Shown here in pieces: positions 10,475 through 17,983 of a stretch of DNA of 64,000 bases (position 1 is its first letter; each line of letters opens with the position of its first letter). The notes under the pieces were generated by a model. The model was given only the letters and a program-made list of their open reading frames with translations. It searched no databases and was not told the DNA's origin. The position numbers and the translations under genes are program-made. Source of the DNA: Ruminococcaceae bacterium UBA6413 (GTDB taxonomy: Bacteria > Bacillota > Clostridia > Oscillospirales > Ruminococcaceae); the NCBI GenBank assembly GCA_002437415.1, contig DJPL01000068.1, positions 1 to 64,000 on the forward strand, given 5' to 3'.

Positions 10475-10518
10475 ATAAGTACAAAACGACAAAATTCATC
10501 GGTTTATCCTCTAAATCG

Positions 10519-10547
10519 TTGACATAGTTTTTTGCCGATGCTATAAT
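10519..10547 (+). promoter_or_regulatory. Consensus sigma-A promoter
   Basis: TTGACA at 10519-10524, a 17-bp spacer and TATAAT at 10542-10547: an exact match to the consensus, which suggests strong expression of the zinc-ribbon gene at 10617. Confidence 0.9.
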
Positions 10548-10616
10548 AGTATTTGCAGATGTGATTTACACTCTGCTTATTTGAAAGCAGACGATTTGAT
10601 GAAGAGGAGAATCGAT

Positions 10617-11171
10617 ATGAAAACTTGTCCCAATTGCAACACACAGCTGGATGACAGCGCATTATTCTGCACTACCTGCGGAACACAGTTCGGCAATGCC
10701 AATGCACAGCCTCAGGGTGCAGTACCCCCTCAGCAGAATGCAGTACCCCCTCAGCAGGGCGCAGTGCCGCCTCAGCAGAACGCAGTACCCCCTCAGGGTG
10801 TATATGCGGCAGCTCCCGCATATGATCCTTACGATCATACGGCAGAATTTGACCCCAAGGATATTTCCGACAACAAGGTCTTCGCTATGCTTTGCTACCT
10901 TGCGGGTATATTCGGCATAATCATTGCCCTTCTTGCAAGTCACTCATCAAAGTATGCAATGTTCCATGTAAGACAGGCACTCAAGTTTGAAGTTGTAAAC
11001 ATACTCATGCTTATTTGCACAGTTGTTCTGTTCTGGACGATCTTAGTACCGGTTGCTTACGGTATAATGTCGACCGTACTGTGGGTGATCAAGATCATCT
11101 GCTTCTTCCAGATCTGCTCGGGTAAGGCAAAAGAGCCTGCTATTATCCGCAGCCTTAAGTTCTTACGGTAA
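10617..11171 (+). CDS. Zinc-ribbon membrane protein with PPQQ repeats (184 aa)
   Basis: An N-terminal zinc ribbon (CPNC and CTTC pairs, residues ~4-21) leads into a Pro/Gln linker of four AVPPQ units (~36-62). The C-terminal half resembles DUF4870/Tic20-like proteins: YLAGIFGIIIALL, a conserved FHVRQALKFE segment and further hydrophobic segments, so about three to four membrane spans. I start at 10617 because AGAGGAGA lies 8 nt before this ATG; an upstream in-frame ATG at 10581 has no ribosome site. The gene is alone between its own promoter and terminator. Molecular function is unknown; the fold suggests a small membrane protein with a cytosolic zinc-binding head. Confidence 0.8.
   Translation: MKTCPNCNTQLDDSALFCTTCGTQFGNANAQPQGAVPPQQNAVPPQQGAVPPQQNAVPPQGVYAAAPAYDPYDHTAEFDPKDISDNKVFAMLCYLAGIFGIIIALLASHSSKYAMFHVRQALKFEVVNILMLICTVVLFWTILVPVAYGIMSTVLWVIKIICFFQICSGKAKEPAIIRSLKFLR
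10719..10796 (+). repeat. 21-bp tandem repeat in coding sequence
   Basis: Units begin at 10719, 10740, 10761 and 10782; the first is GCAGTACCCCCTCAGCAGAA plus one base. The third unit carries silent changes. Each unit encodes AVPPQQN/G. The length could vary between strains by slippage, changing only linker length. Confidence 0.9.
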
Positions 11172-11189
11172 GCTACATAAGAATAACTG

Positions 11190-11226
11190 CCCGCATCGCT
11201 TGTATCAGGTGATGCGGGCTTTTTTA
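11190..11226 (+). terminator. Intrinsic terminator
   Basis: GCCCGCATC pairs with the GATGCGGGC that ends at 11220, followed by seven T. Confidence 0.9.
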
Positions 11227-11247
11227 TGCCGTATATTGCGGAAGATA

Positions 11248-11276
11248 TTGAAATCGCGGCGGAAAAAGTATATAAT
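11248..11276 (+). promoter_or_regulatory. Sigma-A promoter of the aldo/keto reductase
   Basis: TTGAAA at 11248-11253, a 17-bp spacer and TATAAT at 11271-11276, about 60 bp before the start codon. Confidence 0.85.
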
Positions 11277-11336
11277 ATTACTCGAAAATACTATCGGCGT
11301 TTAGCCGTGTTATGATAAGCAAAAAGGAGAAGAGCT

Positions 11337-12329
11337 ATGTTTATTCCCGATGATAACCGTTATGAAAAAATGGTATATAACAGACTTGGCAACAGCGGGC
11401 TGAAGGTATCCGCCGTATCGCTGGGATTATGGCAGAATTTCGGCTTCGGTTCGGACTTTGCCAATGCGGAAAAAATGGTACATACCGCGGTCAACCTAGG
11501 TATAACACACTTTGATCTTGCCAACAACTACGGACACCCTTACAACGGAAGCGCGGAGGAAAACTTCGGACTGATACTCGACCGCGGAATGAGAGAGCTC
11601 CGTGACGAGATGTGTATTTCGACAAAGGCGGGCTATGAAATGTGGCCCGGTCCTTACGGCGATAGGAACGGCTCAAGAAAGTATCTTACCGCTTCGCTCG
11701 ACCAGAGCCTTAAGCGTATGAAGCTTGACTATGTTGATATTTACTATCATCATATTTTTGACCCGAATACACCTCTTGAGGAAACGGCACTCGCACTTGA
11801 CAATGCGGTAAGGCAGGGTAAGGCTCTGTATGTCGGAATATCAAATTACAATAAACAGCAGACAGAAGAGATACAAAAGATATTCAAGGAACTGCGTACA
11901 CCGTTTATAGTAAATCAGCCGTCGTATTCGATGTTCAACCGTTGGGTGGAGCGTGACGGACTGGATAAGTACTGCCTTGACAACAACCTCAGCCTTGCGG
12001 TATTCTCGCCGCTGTATCAAGGCTTGCTGACGGACAAGTACCTCCACGGTGTTCCCGCAAATTCAAGGGTAGGCAAGGGCGCGACGTGGATAGGAAATGA
12101 GCTGAATGAGGATAAGCTTGCCCGCATAAGCAAGCTTAATGATGTAGCGCAGAGCAGAGGTCAGAAGCTCTCGCAGATGGCACTTTCGTGGGTGCTTCAT
12201 AATAAGGCGGTAGCAACCGTGCTTATCGGCGCGAGCCGCCCGGCACAGATAGTTGAAAACGTGGAGTGTATAAATAAGCTTGACTTTACCGATGATGAGA
12301 TAAGAGAAATAGAAGAAGTGCTTAAATAA
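11337..12329 (+). CDS. yghZ: Aldo/keto reductase, YghZ/Gpr-like (330 aa)
   Basis: An NADPH-dependent oxidoreductase of the AKR superfamily, closest in pattern to the YghZ (L-glyceraldehyde 3-phosphate reductase) group, which has been linked to methylglyoxal detoxification. The catalytic tetrad can be placed as Asp60, Tyr65 (FDLANNYG), Lys97 (ISTKAGYEMWPGPYG) and His138/139 (IYYHH). The TKAGYxMWPGPYGDxGSRKYL segment is characteristic of the YghZ branch rather than the short AKRs. C-terminal cofactor contacts read VLIGASRPAQIVENV. AAAAGGAGAAG precedes the ATG. It stands alone between promoter and terminator. The exact substrate is inferred from family only. Confidence 0.88.
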   Translation: MFIPDDNRYEKMVYNRLGNSGLKVSAVSLGLWQNFGFGSDFANAEKMVHTAVNLGITHFDLANNYGHPYNGSAEENFGLILDRGMRELRDEMCISTKAGYEMWPGPYGDRNGSRKYLTASLDQSLKRMKLDYVDIYYHHIFDPNTPLEETALALDNAVRQGKALYVGISNYNKQQTEEIQKIFKELRTPFIVNQPSYSMFNRWVERDGLDKYCLDNNLSLAVFSPLYQGLLTDKYLHGVPANSRVGKGATWIGNELNEDKLARISKLNDVAQSRGQKLSQMALSWVLHNKAVATVLIGASRPAQIVENVECINKLDFTDDEIREIEEVLK

Positions 12330-12340
12330 CGTAATATGAA

Positions 12341-12383
12341 AACAGCGGCAGACCGTTTGGGTGGTCTGCCGCTGTTCTTATTT
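12341..12383. terminator. Bidirectional terminator between aldo/keto reductase and Fic gene
   Basis: A 14-bp perfect stem AACAGCGGCAGACC (12341-12354) with GGTCTGCCGCTGTT (12363-12376). T-rich sequence follows on the plus side and the minus side has a shorter one, so it can serve both convergent genes. Confidence 0.85.
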
Positions 12384-13586
12384 TGAAAACATCAAATCAA
12401 CCTTATCAAGGTCAAGCATATAATACGCGTGTCTGCCCTGAGTAATCTTTATTATCAGATCCTGCGGTATCTTCTGTAATCTGCTTCGTACCGAATTGTA
12501 CGACAATCCCAAATAGCTTTCAAGCTCCTTTTGCGATACTCCGTATTCCGAGAATAAAGCTGCCTGTATCAACAAATTATAAATTCCGAATGTGTCCTTG
12601 TTTTCGGCACACGACAAAAGAGAACATAACTTTTCATAATGCGTCAGTTTGTCCAGTTTGTTTTTAATTTCATCATACAGCTGTGACATTGAGATATCAA
12701 TAAGATTAAGGAACATTTCCGCAAAGGGAGTAAGGTCGCCTTTGTCAAGAACGTGATTGCAAACCTTGAAAGCTTCATAATATTTGCTTATATTTTCTTT
12801 TATCGTATAAGAAATATTATACCCGATAAGTCCATTCAGGTTACTGCATAAAAGATAACTTGTTATAAATCTGCTAGTCCTGCCGTTGCCGTCATAAAAA
12901 GGGTGGATATATCCGAAAAGATAATGAAATATCGCAATTCTTATAAGTATGTCACAGTTGTTTTTTGCCAAAAAGCCGAGAGCCTTATTCATGGTAGATA
13001 TGATTTCGCTTTCAGGATTAACTCCCATGTGAATGACCTTTTGAGTAGGCGAATATACACTCACTCCGCCTTTTCTGAATATTTCACCGTCAGGAAGATT
13101 ATCGGGATCATCCGTACTGATTTCGTGATAGAAAATATCATCATATATTTTTCTTATGTCCGTGCTGTTATCAAGCGGTACATTTTCCTTTGCCGACAGT
13201 GCTGTATATTTTTTGACCAGACCTACAAAGCGTTGCCTTTTGTCTTTCTTTGAAAGGTCGGTCAGAATTTCATTGATCTCCTTTCGTGTAGAATGAACTC
13301 CCTCTATATTGTTAGTCAGTACAATTTCATTTATCAGACAGTGTTTGCGGTATTGCGCCAACGCTTTATCGGGGAGAAAGGCGCACATATCTGTTATAGA
13401 TTTATTTTTGCGTTCAATGGAAATTATGCTTTGAAAAATATCGGCGGTCTGACAAATGAAAGCAGGATTACCCGAAATTTCTATATCAAGATGAATTGTA
13501 TCTTTATCATTGAAGCGTTGCTCATACTCGGATTTATAAAGCTCTTTATCAATATAAAAAAGCTTGTAAAGAGAATTATCACTCAT
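12378..13586 (-). CDS. Fic family protein, self-inhibited type (402 aa)
   Basis: A Fic-domain enzyme, a family that usually transfers AMP from ATP to a target protein. The active-site motif HPFYDGNGR is complete (228-236, catalytic His228), with a flap segment GVSVYSPTQKVIHMG before it (~174-188). Residues 91-97 read TNNIEGV, matching the (S/T)xxxEG inhibitory helix of class II Fic proteins, where the Glu blocks ATP binding within the same chain. The last ~60 residues look like a winged helix (SQKELESYLGLSYNSVRSRLQ). Single gene, opposite strand to its neighbours, with its own promoter and a palindrome at the start. AAAGGG precedes the ATG. No antitoxin partner is seen, in keeping with internal inhibition. 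Confidence 0.9.
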   Translation of the reverse strand: MSDNSLYKLFYIDKELYKSEYEQRFNDKDTIHLDIEISGNPAFICQTADIFQSIISIERKNKSITDMCAFLPDKALAQYRKHCLINEIVLTNNIEGVHSTRKEINEILTDLSKKDKRQRFVGLVKKYTALSAKENVPLDNSTDIRKIYDDIFYHEISTDDPDNLPDGEIFRKGGVSVYSPTQKVIHMGVNPESEIISTMNKALGFLAKNNCDILIRIAIFHYLFGYIHPFYDGNGRTSRFITSYLLCSNLNGLIGYNISYTIKENISKYYEAFKVCNHVLDKGDLTPFAEMFLNLIDISMSQLYDEIKNKLDKLTHYEKLCSLLSCAENKDTFGIYNLLIQAALFSEYGVSQKELESYLGLSYNSVRSRLQKIPQDLIIKITQGRHAYYMLDLDKVDLMFSK

Positions 13587-13599
13587 ATTATCACCCTTT

Positions 13600-13615
13600 G
13601 TAGTAATTATACTAC
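13600..13615. promoter_or_regulatory. 16-bp palindrome at Fic transcription start
   Basis: GTAGTA-ATTA-TACTAC is a perfect inverted repeat with 6-bp arms located between the Fic promoter and start codon. A second TATAAT lies within it on the minus strand. Position and symmetry suggest an operator, possibly bound by the winged helix of the Fic protein itself (inference). Confidence 0.5.
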
Positions 13616-13616
13616 G

Positions 13617-13645
13617 ATTTTACCACACTTATCCTCAAAAATCAA
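13617..13645 (-). promoter_or_regulatory. Promoter of the Fic gene
   Basis: Read on the minus strand: TTGATT (13645-13640), a 17-bp spacer, TAAAAT (13622-13617). Confidence 0.7.
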
Positions 13646-13880
13646 CGTATTTTGAAAACTAACCCTTAAATATTCTTCAAACTTCTCAAAAATCGCACAT
13701 TTTTGAGAAATACAATCAAAATTCCTCCTGTGATTTTCAAAAAAACAATGACCCATTTTAACCTTGCTTGACCCGTTGTGAGCTGAATAGCAAAAAATTC
13801 GCTCAAATTTGTTCACCTTGCACAAATTCATCTCACATTTGTTGTTAAACGCAACAAAAATCACGCGGAATTGAATATTT
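13646..13880. other. AT-rich intergenic region, no gene seen
   Basis: About 235 bp between the divergent Fic and fru promoters. It is strikingly AT-rich, with runs such as TTTTTGAG and several CTCAAA/TTTGAG-like words. I see no credible gene here: an 85-codon minus-strand frame has poor composition and no ribosome site. Confidence 0.6.
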
Positions 13881-13975
13881 TTGAGCTAAAGTGCTTGAAT
13901 TTGAACTTTTGGTGTGTTATTATTAGCTCAAGGACAGAGAATAACGTCCATAAGAGCTTAAAACAGCTCAAATAA
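13881..13975. promoter_or_regulatory. fru promoter with repeated AGCTCAA operator-like sites
   Basis: The promoter is TTGAAT (13895-13900), a 17-bp spacer and TATTAT (13918-13923). TTGAGCTAA at 13881-13889 and its exact inverse TTAGCTCAA at 13923-13931 flank the promoter. Further related words, GAGCTTAAA and CAGCTCAAA, lie at about 13953-13970. This arrangement fits binding of a DeoR-type repressor at several half sites. Binding by FruR is inferred from position. Confidence 0.6.
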
Positions 13976-14009
13976 GTAAAATATCATGATATTTATAAGA
14001 GGTCGGAAT

Positions 14010-14756
14010 ATGCTAACAGAAGAACGTCATTCAATGATAATCAAAGCGGTAAACGAACGCTCAAGCGTAACCATCGCGGAGCTTGCAGAAATACTTGATG
14101 TTTCGGCATCAACTGTAAAACGCGATCTGATTATTCTTGCAAACGAGGGCAAAATAATTAAGGTGCGCGGAGGTGCGATGTCGAAGAACGAAAGCTTCAC
14201 CTCGATAGAAAAGAATGTAGAGGAAAAAGCCTCTATCTGCACCGAGGAAAAAACGACAATTGCACAGTACGCCGCAGGGCTTATCGAAAAGGGTGATTTC
14301 GTATTTCTTGACGCAGGTACAACGACCGAAAAGATGATCGATTATCTGAATGTGCAGAACGTAACATTTGTTACTAACGGTTTTATTCACGCAAAAAAGC
14401 TTGCACGCAAGGGCTACAGGGTGTTTATCACCGGCGGTGAGATAAAGGCGAGCACAGAAGCGATAGTCGGTGCGGAATGTGTACTCACTCTCAAGAACTA
14501 CAACTTTACAAAGTGCTTTATGGGTACTAACGGCATATCGCTGACGGCAGGGTTTACAACACCCGATGTCAATGAGGCGAGAGTAAAATCAGCCGCCATA
14601 GAGAGCAGCCGTGAGGTTTATGTTCTTGCCGACCATTCAAAGTTTGACGAAATAAGCTCGGCGACATTCGCGGGACTAGGCAAGGCTGTCATAATCACAG
14701 ACAGAATACCGAACAGAAAATATAACGATGCGGCAGATATAACGGAGGTAGGATAA
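14010..14756 (+). CDS. fruR: DeoR-family fructose operon repressor (248 aa)
   Basis: A transcription regulator with an N-terminal DeoR winged helix (residues ~1-57: TIAELAEILDVSASTVKRDL, then GGAM) and a C-terminal DeoRC sugar-phosphate sensor domain (FLDAGTTTEKM and later GTNGI segments). It is the first gene of the fructose operon, so it should control its own transcription, with fructose 1-phosphate as the expected inducer from family knowledge. I start at the ATG at 14010 because AGAGGT lies just before it and MLTEERHSMI is the usual DeoR beginning; an ATG 24 nt upstream adds residues foreign to the family. The stop codon abuts the fruK start. Confidence 0.9.
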   Translation: MLTEERHSMIIKAVNERSSVTIAELAEILDVSASTVKRDLIILANEGKIIKVRGGAMSKNESFTSIEKNVEEKASICTEEKTTIAQYAAGLIEKGDFVFLDAGTTTEKMIDYLNVQNVTFVTNGFIHAKKLARKGYRVFITGGEIKASTEAIVGAECVLTLKNYNFTKCFMGTNGISLTAGFTTPDVNEARVKSAAIESSREVYVLADHSKFDEISSATFAGLGKAVIITDRIPNRKYNDAADITEVG

Positions 14757-15659
14757 ATGGTATATACGGTAACTTTCAACCCCGCTGTTGATTATATCGT
14801 ACACACAAAGGAGCTGACAGCGGGCGCGGTAAACCGCTCGGACAGCGAGGAGATATATTTCGGCGGAAAGGGAATAAATGTTTCACTGGTGTTATCGGAG
14901 CTTGGCATAAAGTCGAGAGCACTCGGCTTTGTAGCGGGCTTTACAGGAGAAGCAATTAAAAAGGGTATAACCGATAAGGGCATAGACGCGGACTTTGTTC
15001 ACCTTGATAAGGGCTTTTCGAGAATAAATGTCAAGATAAAATCCGGTGAAGAAACAGAGCTCAACGGTCAGGGACCGCAGATAACACAGGAAGCAATAAG
15101 CGAGCTTTTCATAAAGCTGAATTTACTGAAACCCGGCGACACGCTTGTACTTGCGGGCAGTATCCCCTCATCTCTTCCCTCGGATATTTACGAGAGAATA
15201 ATGGCACAGCTTGCCGACAGAGGAATAAGATTTGTAGTAGACGCAACAAAGGATCTGCTTCTTAATGTTCTTAAATACAAGCCGTTCCTTATAAAGCCCA
15301 ACAACTTTGAGCTTGGCGAAATGTTCGGCGTAGAGCTTAAAACCAATGAGGATATAATAAAGTACGCAGGCAAGCTCAGAGAGATGGGCGCTGTCAATGT
15401 TCTCATATCGATGGCAGGCGACGGAGCGATACTCCTTGATGAATTCGGTAAAACTCATATCTGCGGAGTGTGCAAGGGCAAGGTAAAAAATTCGGTAGGC
15501 GCAGGCGATTCGATGGTAGCGGGCTTTATTGCGGGCTGTGAAAACGGCGATTATGAATATGCGTTAAAACTCGGTACAGCGTCCGGCGGAGCAACCGCTT
15601 TCTCGGACGGACTTGCGGAAAAGAAAACAATAGACGAGCTTATGGAGCAGTTAGCTTAA
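14757..15659 (+). CDS. fruK: 1-phosphofructokinase (300 aa)
   Basis: A PfkB-family cytosolic kinase that converts fructose 1-phosphate to fructose 1,6-bisphosphate. The family signatures are visible: FGGKGINVS near residue 38 (substrate loop), AGSIPSSLP in the middle, and the catalytic NSVGAGDSMVAGF motif near residue 245, whose Asp is the general base. Its length is normal. The ATG follows the fruR stop directly with GGAGG just upstream, so translation is probably coupled. It lies between the repressor and the transporter that produces its substrate. Confidence 0.95.
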   Translation: MVYTVTFNPAVDYIVHTKELTAGAVNRSDSEEIYFGGKGINVSLVLSELGIKSRALGFVAGFTGEAIKKGITDKGIDADFVHLDKGFSRINVKIKSGEETELNGQGPQITQEAISELFIKLNLLKPGDTLVLAGSIPSSLPSDIYERIMAQLADRGIRFVVDATKDLLLNVLKYKPFLIKPNNFELGEMFGVELKTNEDIIKYAGKLREMGAVNVLISMAGDGAILLDEFGKTHICGVCKGKVKNSVGAGDSMVAGFIAGCENGDYEYALKLGTASGGATAFSDGLAEKKTIDELMEQLA

Positions 15660-15681
15660 ACCGGAAAAGGAGGAAAAGGAA

Positions 15682-17628
15682 ATGAGAATAGTTGACTTAT
15701 TAAGTAAGGACAGCATTCTTTTAAACGGTGCACCAAAGAGCAAGGCAGAAGCTATAGATATGCTGGTAGACCTACAGGTCAAGGGCGGCAATATATCAGA
15801 CAGAGAAACATACAAGCAGGGCATTTTAGCCCGTGAAGAAAAGGGCTCGACAGCGGTAGGCGAGGGCATAGCGATCCCCCACGCAAAGAGCAGTGCGGTA
15901 ACAGCTCCCTCGCTTGCGGCAATGACCGTACCCGGCGGCGTTGATTATGAGGCGCTTGACGATGAGCCGTCAGATGTGCTTTTTATGATAGCCGCACCCG
16001 ATACAAACGCAGATGTTCACCTTGAAGTCCTGTCACGGCTTATGACGCTTCTTATGGACGAGGATTTCAGAGCAAGCCTCCTCTCGGCAAGGGATACAGA
16101 CGAATTTTTAGCTGTAATAGATAAGGCGGAAAAAGAAAAGTATCCCGATGAGCCGACCGCTCCCGCAGAGCCTGAAAGCAACGACAGGATAAAGGTGCTC
16201 GCAGTCACCGCCTGTCCGACAGGTATCGCACATACCTATATGGCGGCAGAGGCGCTTGAAAAGGCGGGCAAGAAGCTCGGTATTACGATCAAGGTCGAAA
16301 CAAACGGCTCAGGCGGAGCAAAGAATATTCTCACCGATAAGGAAATAGCAGAGTGTGACGGTATCATAGTGGCGGCTGACAAATCGGTCGAAATGGCTCG
16401 CTTTGACGGAAAGAAGGTACTTGCCACCAAGGTTTCGGACGGTATTAAAATTCCCGAGGAGCTGATCGAAAGAATAGAAAAGGGCGACGCTCCGGTTTAT
16501 CACCACGAGGGCGGAGCGGCAAGCTCATCATCCTCCGTATCGAACGAAAGCTTCGGCAGAAAGATGTACAAGCACCTGATGAACGGTGTATCAAATATGC
16601 TCCCGTTCACGGTCGCAGGTGGTATCTTCATTGCTCTTGCATTCCTTATAGATACGCTGATGGGTGTACAGCCGGGCGATAATTTCGGCTCGGTAACTCC
16701 TGTAGCGGCATTCTTCAAGACGATAGGCGGCTACGCTTTCAACTTTATGATCCCTGTACTTGCAGGTTATATCGGTAAGAGCATAGCGGACAGACCCGGC
16801 TTCCTTGTAGGTCTTGTAGGCGGTTATCTTGCCACCACAGGCTCGACATTTGCTAAGATAGGCGGAGATGTTCCCTCAGGCTTCCTCGGTGCACTGCTTG
16901 CAGGCTTTGTAGGCGGCTTCCTGATGCTCGGACTTGAAAAGCTCTGCGACAAGATGCCGAGAGCCCTTAACGGTATCAAGCCTGTTCTTATCTATCCGCT
17001 TGCGGGTCTTGGAATTATAGCGGTCGTAATGTGTGCGGTAAATCCTTTCATGGGAATTATCAACACTGCAATAGCAGACTTCCTTAACCACATGGGTACG
17101 GAGAGTAAAATATTCCTCGGTGTTATCCTCGGCGCAATGATGTCGATAGATATGGGCGGACCTTTCAACAAGGCGGCTTATGTATTCGGCACGGCGGCTA
17201 TCGCAACAGGCGGTTACGATATAATGGCGGCGGTTATGATAGGCGGTATGGTTCCTCCTATTGCAATAGCACTTTCAACGACATTCTTCAAGAGCAGATG
17301 GACAGAAGAAGAACGCAAAAACGGTCCTGTAAACTACATCATGGGATTGAGCTTTATAACAGAGGGTGCTATTCCTTATGCGGCGGCAGATCCCCTCAGA
17401 GTAATTCCGGCTTGTATGGTCGGCGCAGGTGTTGCAGGCGGTCTTTCAATGGCATTCAACTGCACGCTTATGGCACCCCACGGCGGTATCTTCGTATTCG
17501 CCGTTGTAGGCAACTGGCCTATGTATCTTGTATCCCTTGCAGTAGGCTCGGTAGTATCAATGTTACTGCTGGCACTGCTTAAAAAGAAGAAAACAGCAAA
17601 AGAACCCGAAACAAAAAACGTTAAGTAA
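15682..17628 (+). CDS. fruA: PTS fructose transporter, fused EIIABC (648 aa)
   Basis: A membrane transporter that imports fructose while phosphorylating it at C1. Domains in order: EIIA (1-150, phosphorylated His67 in AIPHAKS), a Pro/Glu linker, EIIB (170-270, phospho-Cys178 in VTACPTGIAHTY) and the multi-span EIIC (from ~300, starting FGRKMYKHLMNGVSNMLPF). EIIC carries the family segment NFMIPVLAGYIGKSIADRPG and the MDMGGPFNKAAY signature. The C-terminus is lysine-rich and cytosolic. AAGGAGGAAAAGG precedes the ATG. Domain order A-B-C is that of single-chain Firmicutes fructose permeases. It should receive phosphate from the HPr encoded next. Confidence 0.96.
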   Translation: MRIVDLLSKDSILLNGAPKSKAEAIDMLVDLQVKGGNISDRETYKQGILAREEKGSTAVGEGIAIPHAKSSAVTAPSLAAMTVPGGVDYEALDDEPSDVLFMIAAPDTNADVHLEVLSRLMTLLMDEDFRASLLSARDTDEFLAVIDKAEKEKYPDEPTAPAEPESNDRIKVLAVTACPTGIAHTYMAAEALEKAGKKLGITIKVETNGSGGAKNILTDKEIAECDGIIVAADKSVEMARFDGKKVLATKVSDGIKIPEELIERIEKGDAPVYHHEGGAASSSSSVSNESFGRKMYKHLMNGVSNMLPFTVAGGIFIALAFLIDTLMGVQPGDNFGSVTPVAAFFKTIGGYAFNFMIPVLAGYIGKSIADRPGFLVGLVGGYLATTGSTFAKIGGDVPSGFLGALLAGFVGGFLMLGLEKLCDKMPRALNGIKPVLIYPLAGLGIIAVVMCAVNPFMGIINTAIADFLNHMGTESKIFLGVILGAMMSIDMGGPFNKAAYVFGTAAIATGGYDIMAAVMIGGMVPPIAIALSTTFFKSRWTEEERKNGPVNYIMGLSFITEGAIPYAAADPLRVIPACMVGAGVAGGLSMAFNCTLMAPHGGIFVFAVVGNWPMYLVSLAVGSVVSMLLLALLKKKKTAKEPETKNVK

Positions 17629-17648
17629 TTAAAAAGGAGCGTATCACA

Positions 17649-17915
17649 ATGGTAACAAAGACAGTAACAGTAGTAAACGAACAGGGCCTTCACATGAGAC
17701 CCGCAGGACAGCTCGCAGCAGAAATGAAGAAATTTCCCGGTTGTACAATAACCATCGCAAGCGGCGACAAGACAGCAAAGGCAACAGCCGTAATGCAGAT
17801 CATGGCGGCAGGACTTAAGAAGGGCTCGATAGTTGAAATCACCGCAGACGGCGACAACGAGCAGGCGGCACTTGATAAGGCTGTAGAGCTTTTTGAAAGT
17901 GGCTTCGGCGAATAA
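17649..17915 (+). CDS. ptsH: Phosphocarrier protein HPr (88 aa)
   Basis: The small phosphoryl carrier between Enzyme I and the PTS permease. His15 lies in the canonical GLHMRPAG motif. At the place of the regulatory serine (Ser46 of other Gram-positive HPr proteins) the chain reads K44-A-T-A-V-M-Q50. By alignment to the KSIMGVMSLG segment Ser46 is replaced by Ala47 (Thr46 is adjacent), so control by HPr kinase may be lost. AAAAGGAGC precedes the ATG. It lies 20 bp after fruA and 68 bp before ptsI. Confidence 0.95.
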   Translation: MVTKTVTVVNEQGLHMRPAGQLAAEMKKFPGCTITIASGDKTAKATAVMQIMAAGLKKGSIVEITADGDNEQAALDKAVELFESGFGE

Positions 17916-17983
17916 AAAGATAACGTTCAGCTGTACCGCTTTGCGGTGCGGCAGTACGTATCCTATAAAAAGGGGGAGCAGTA

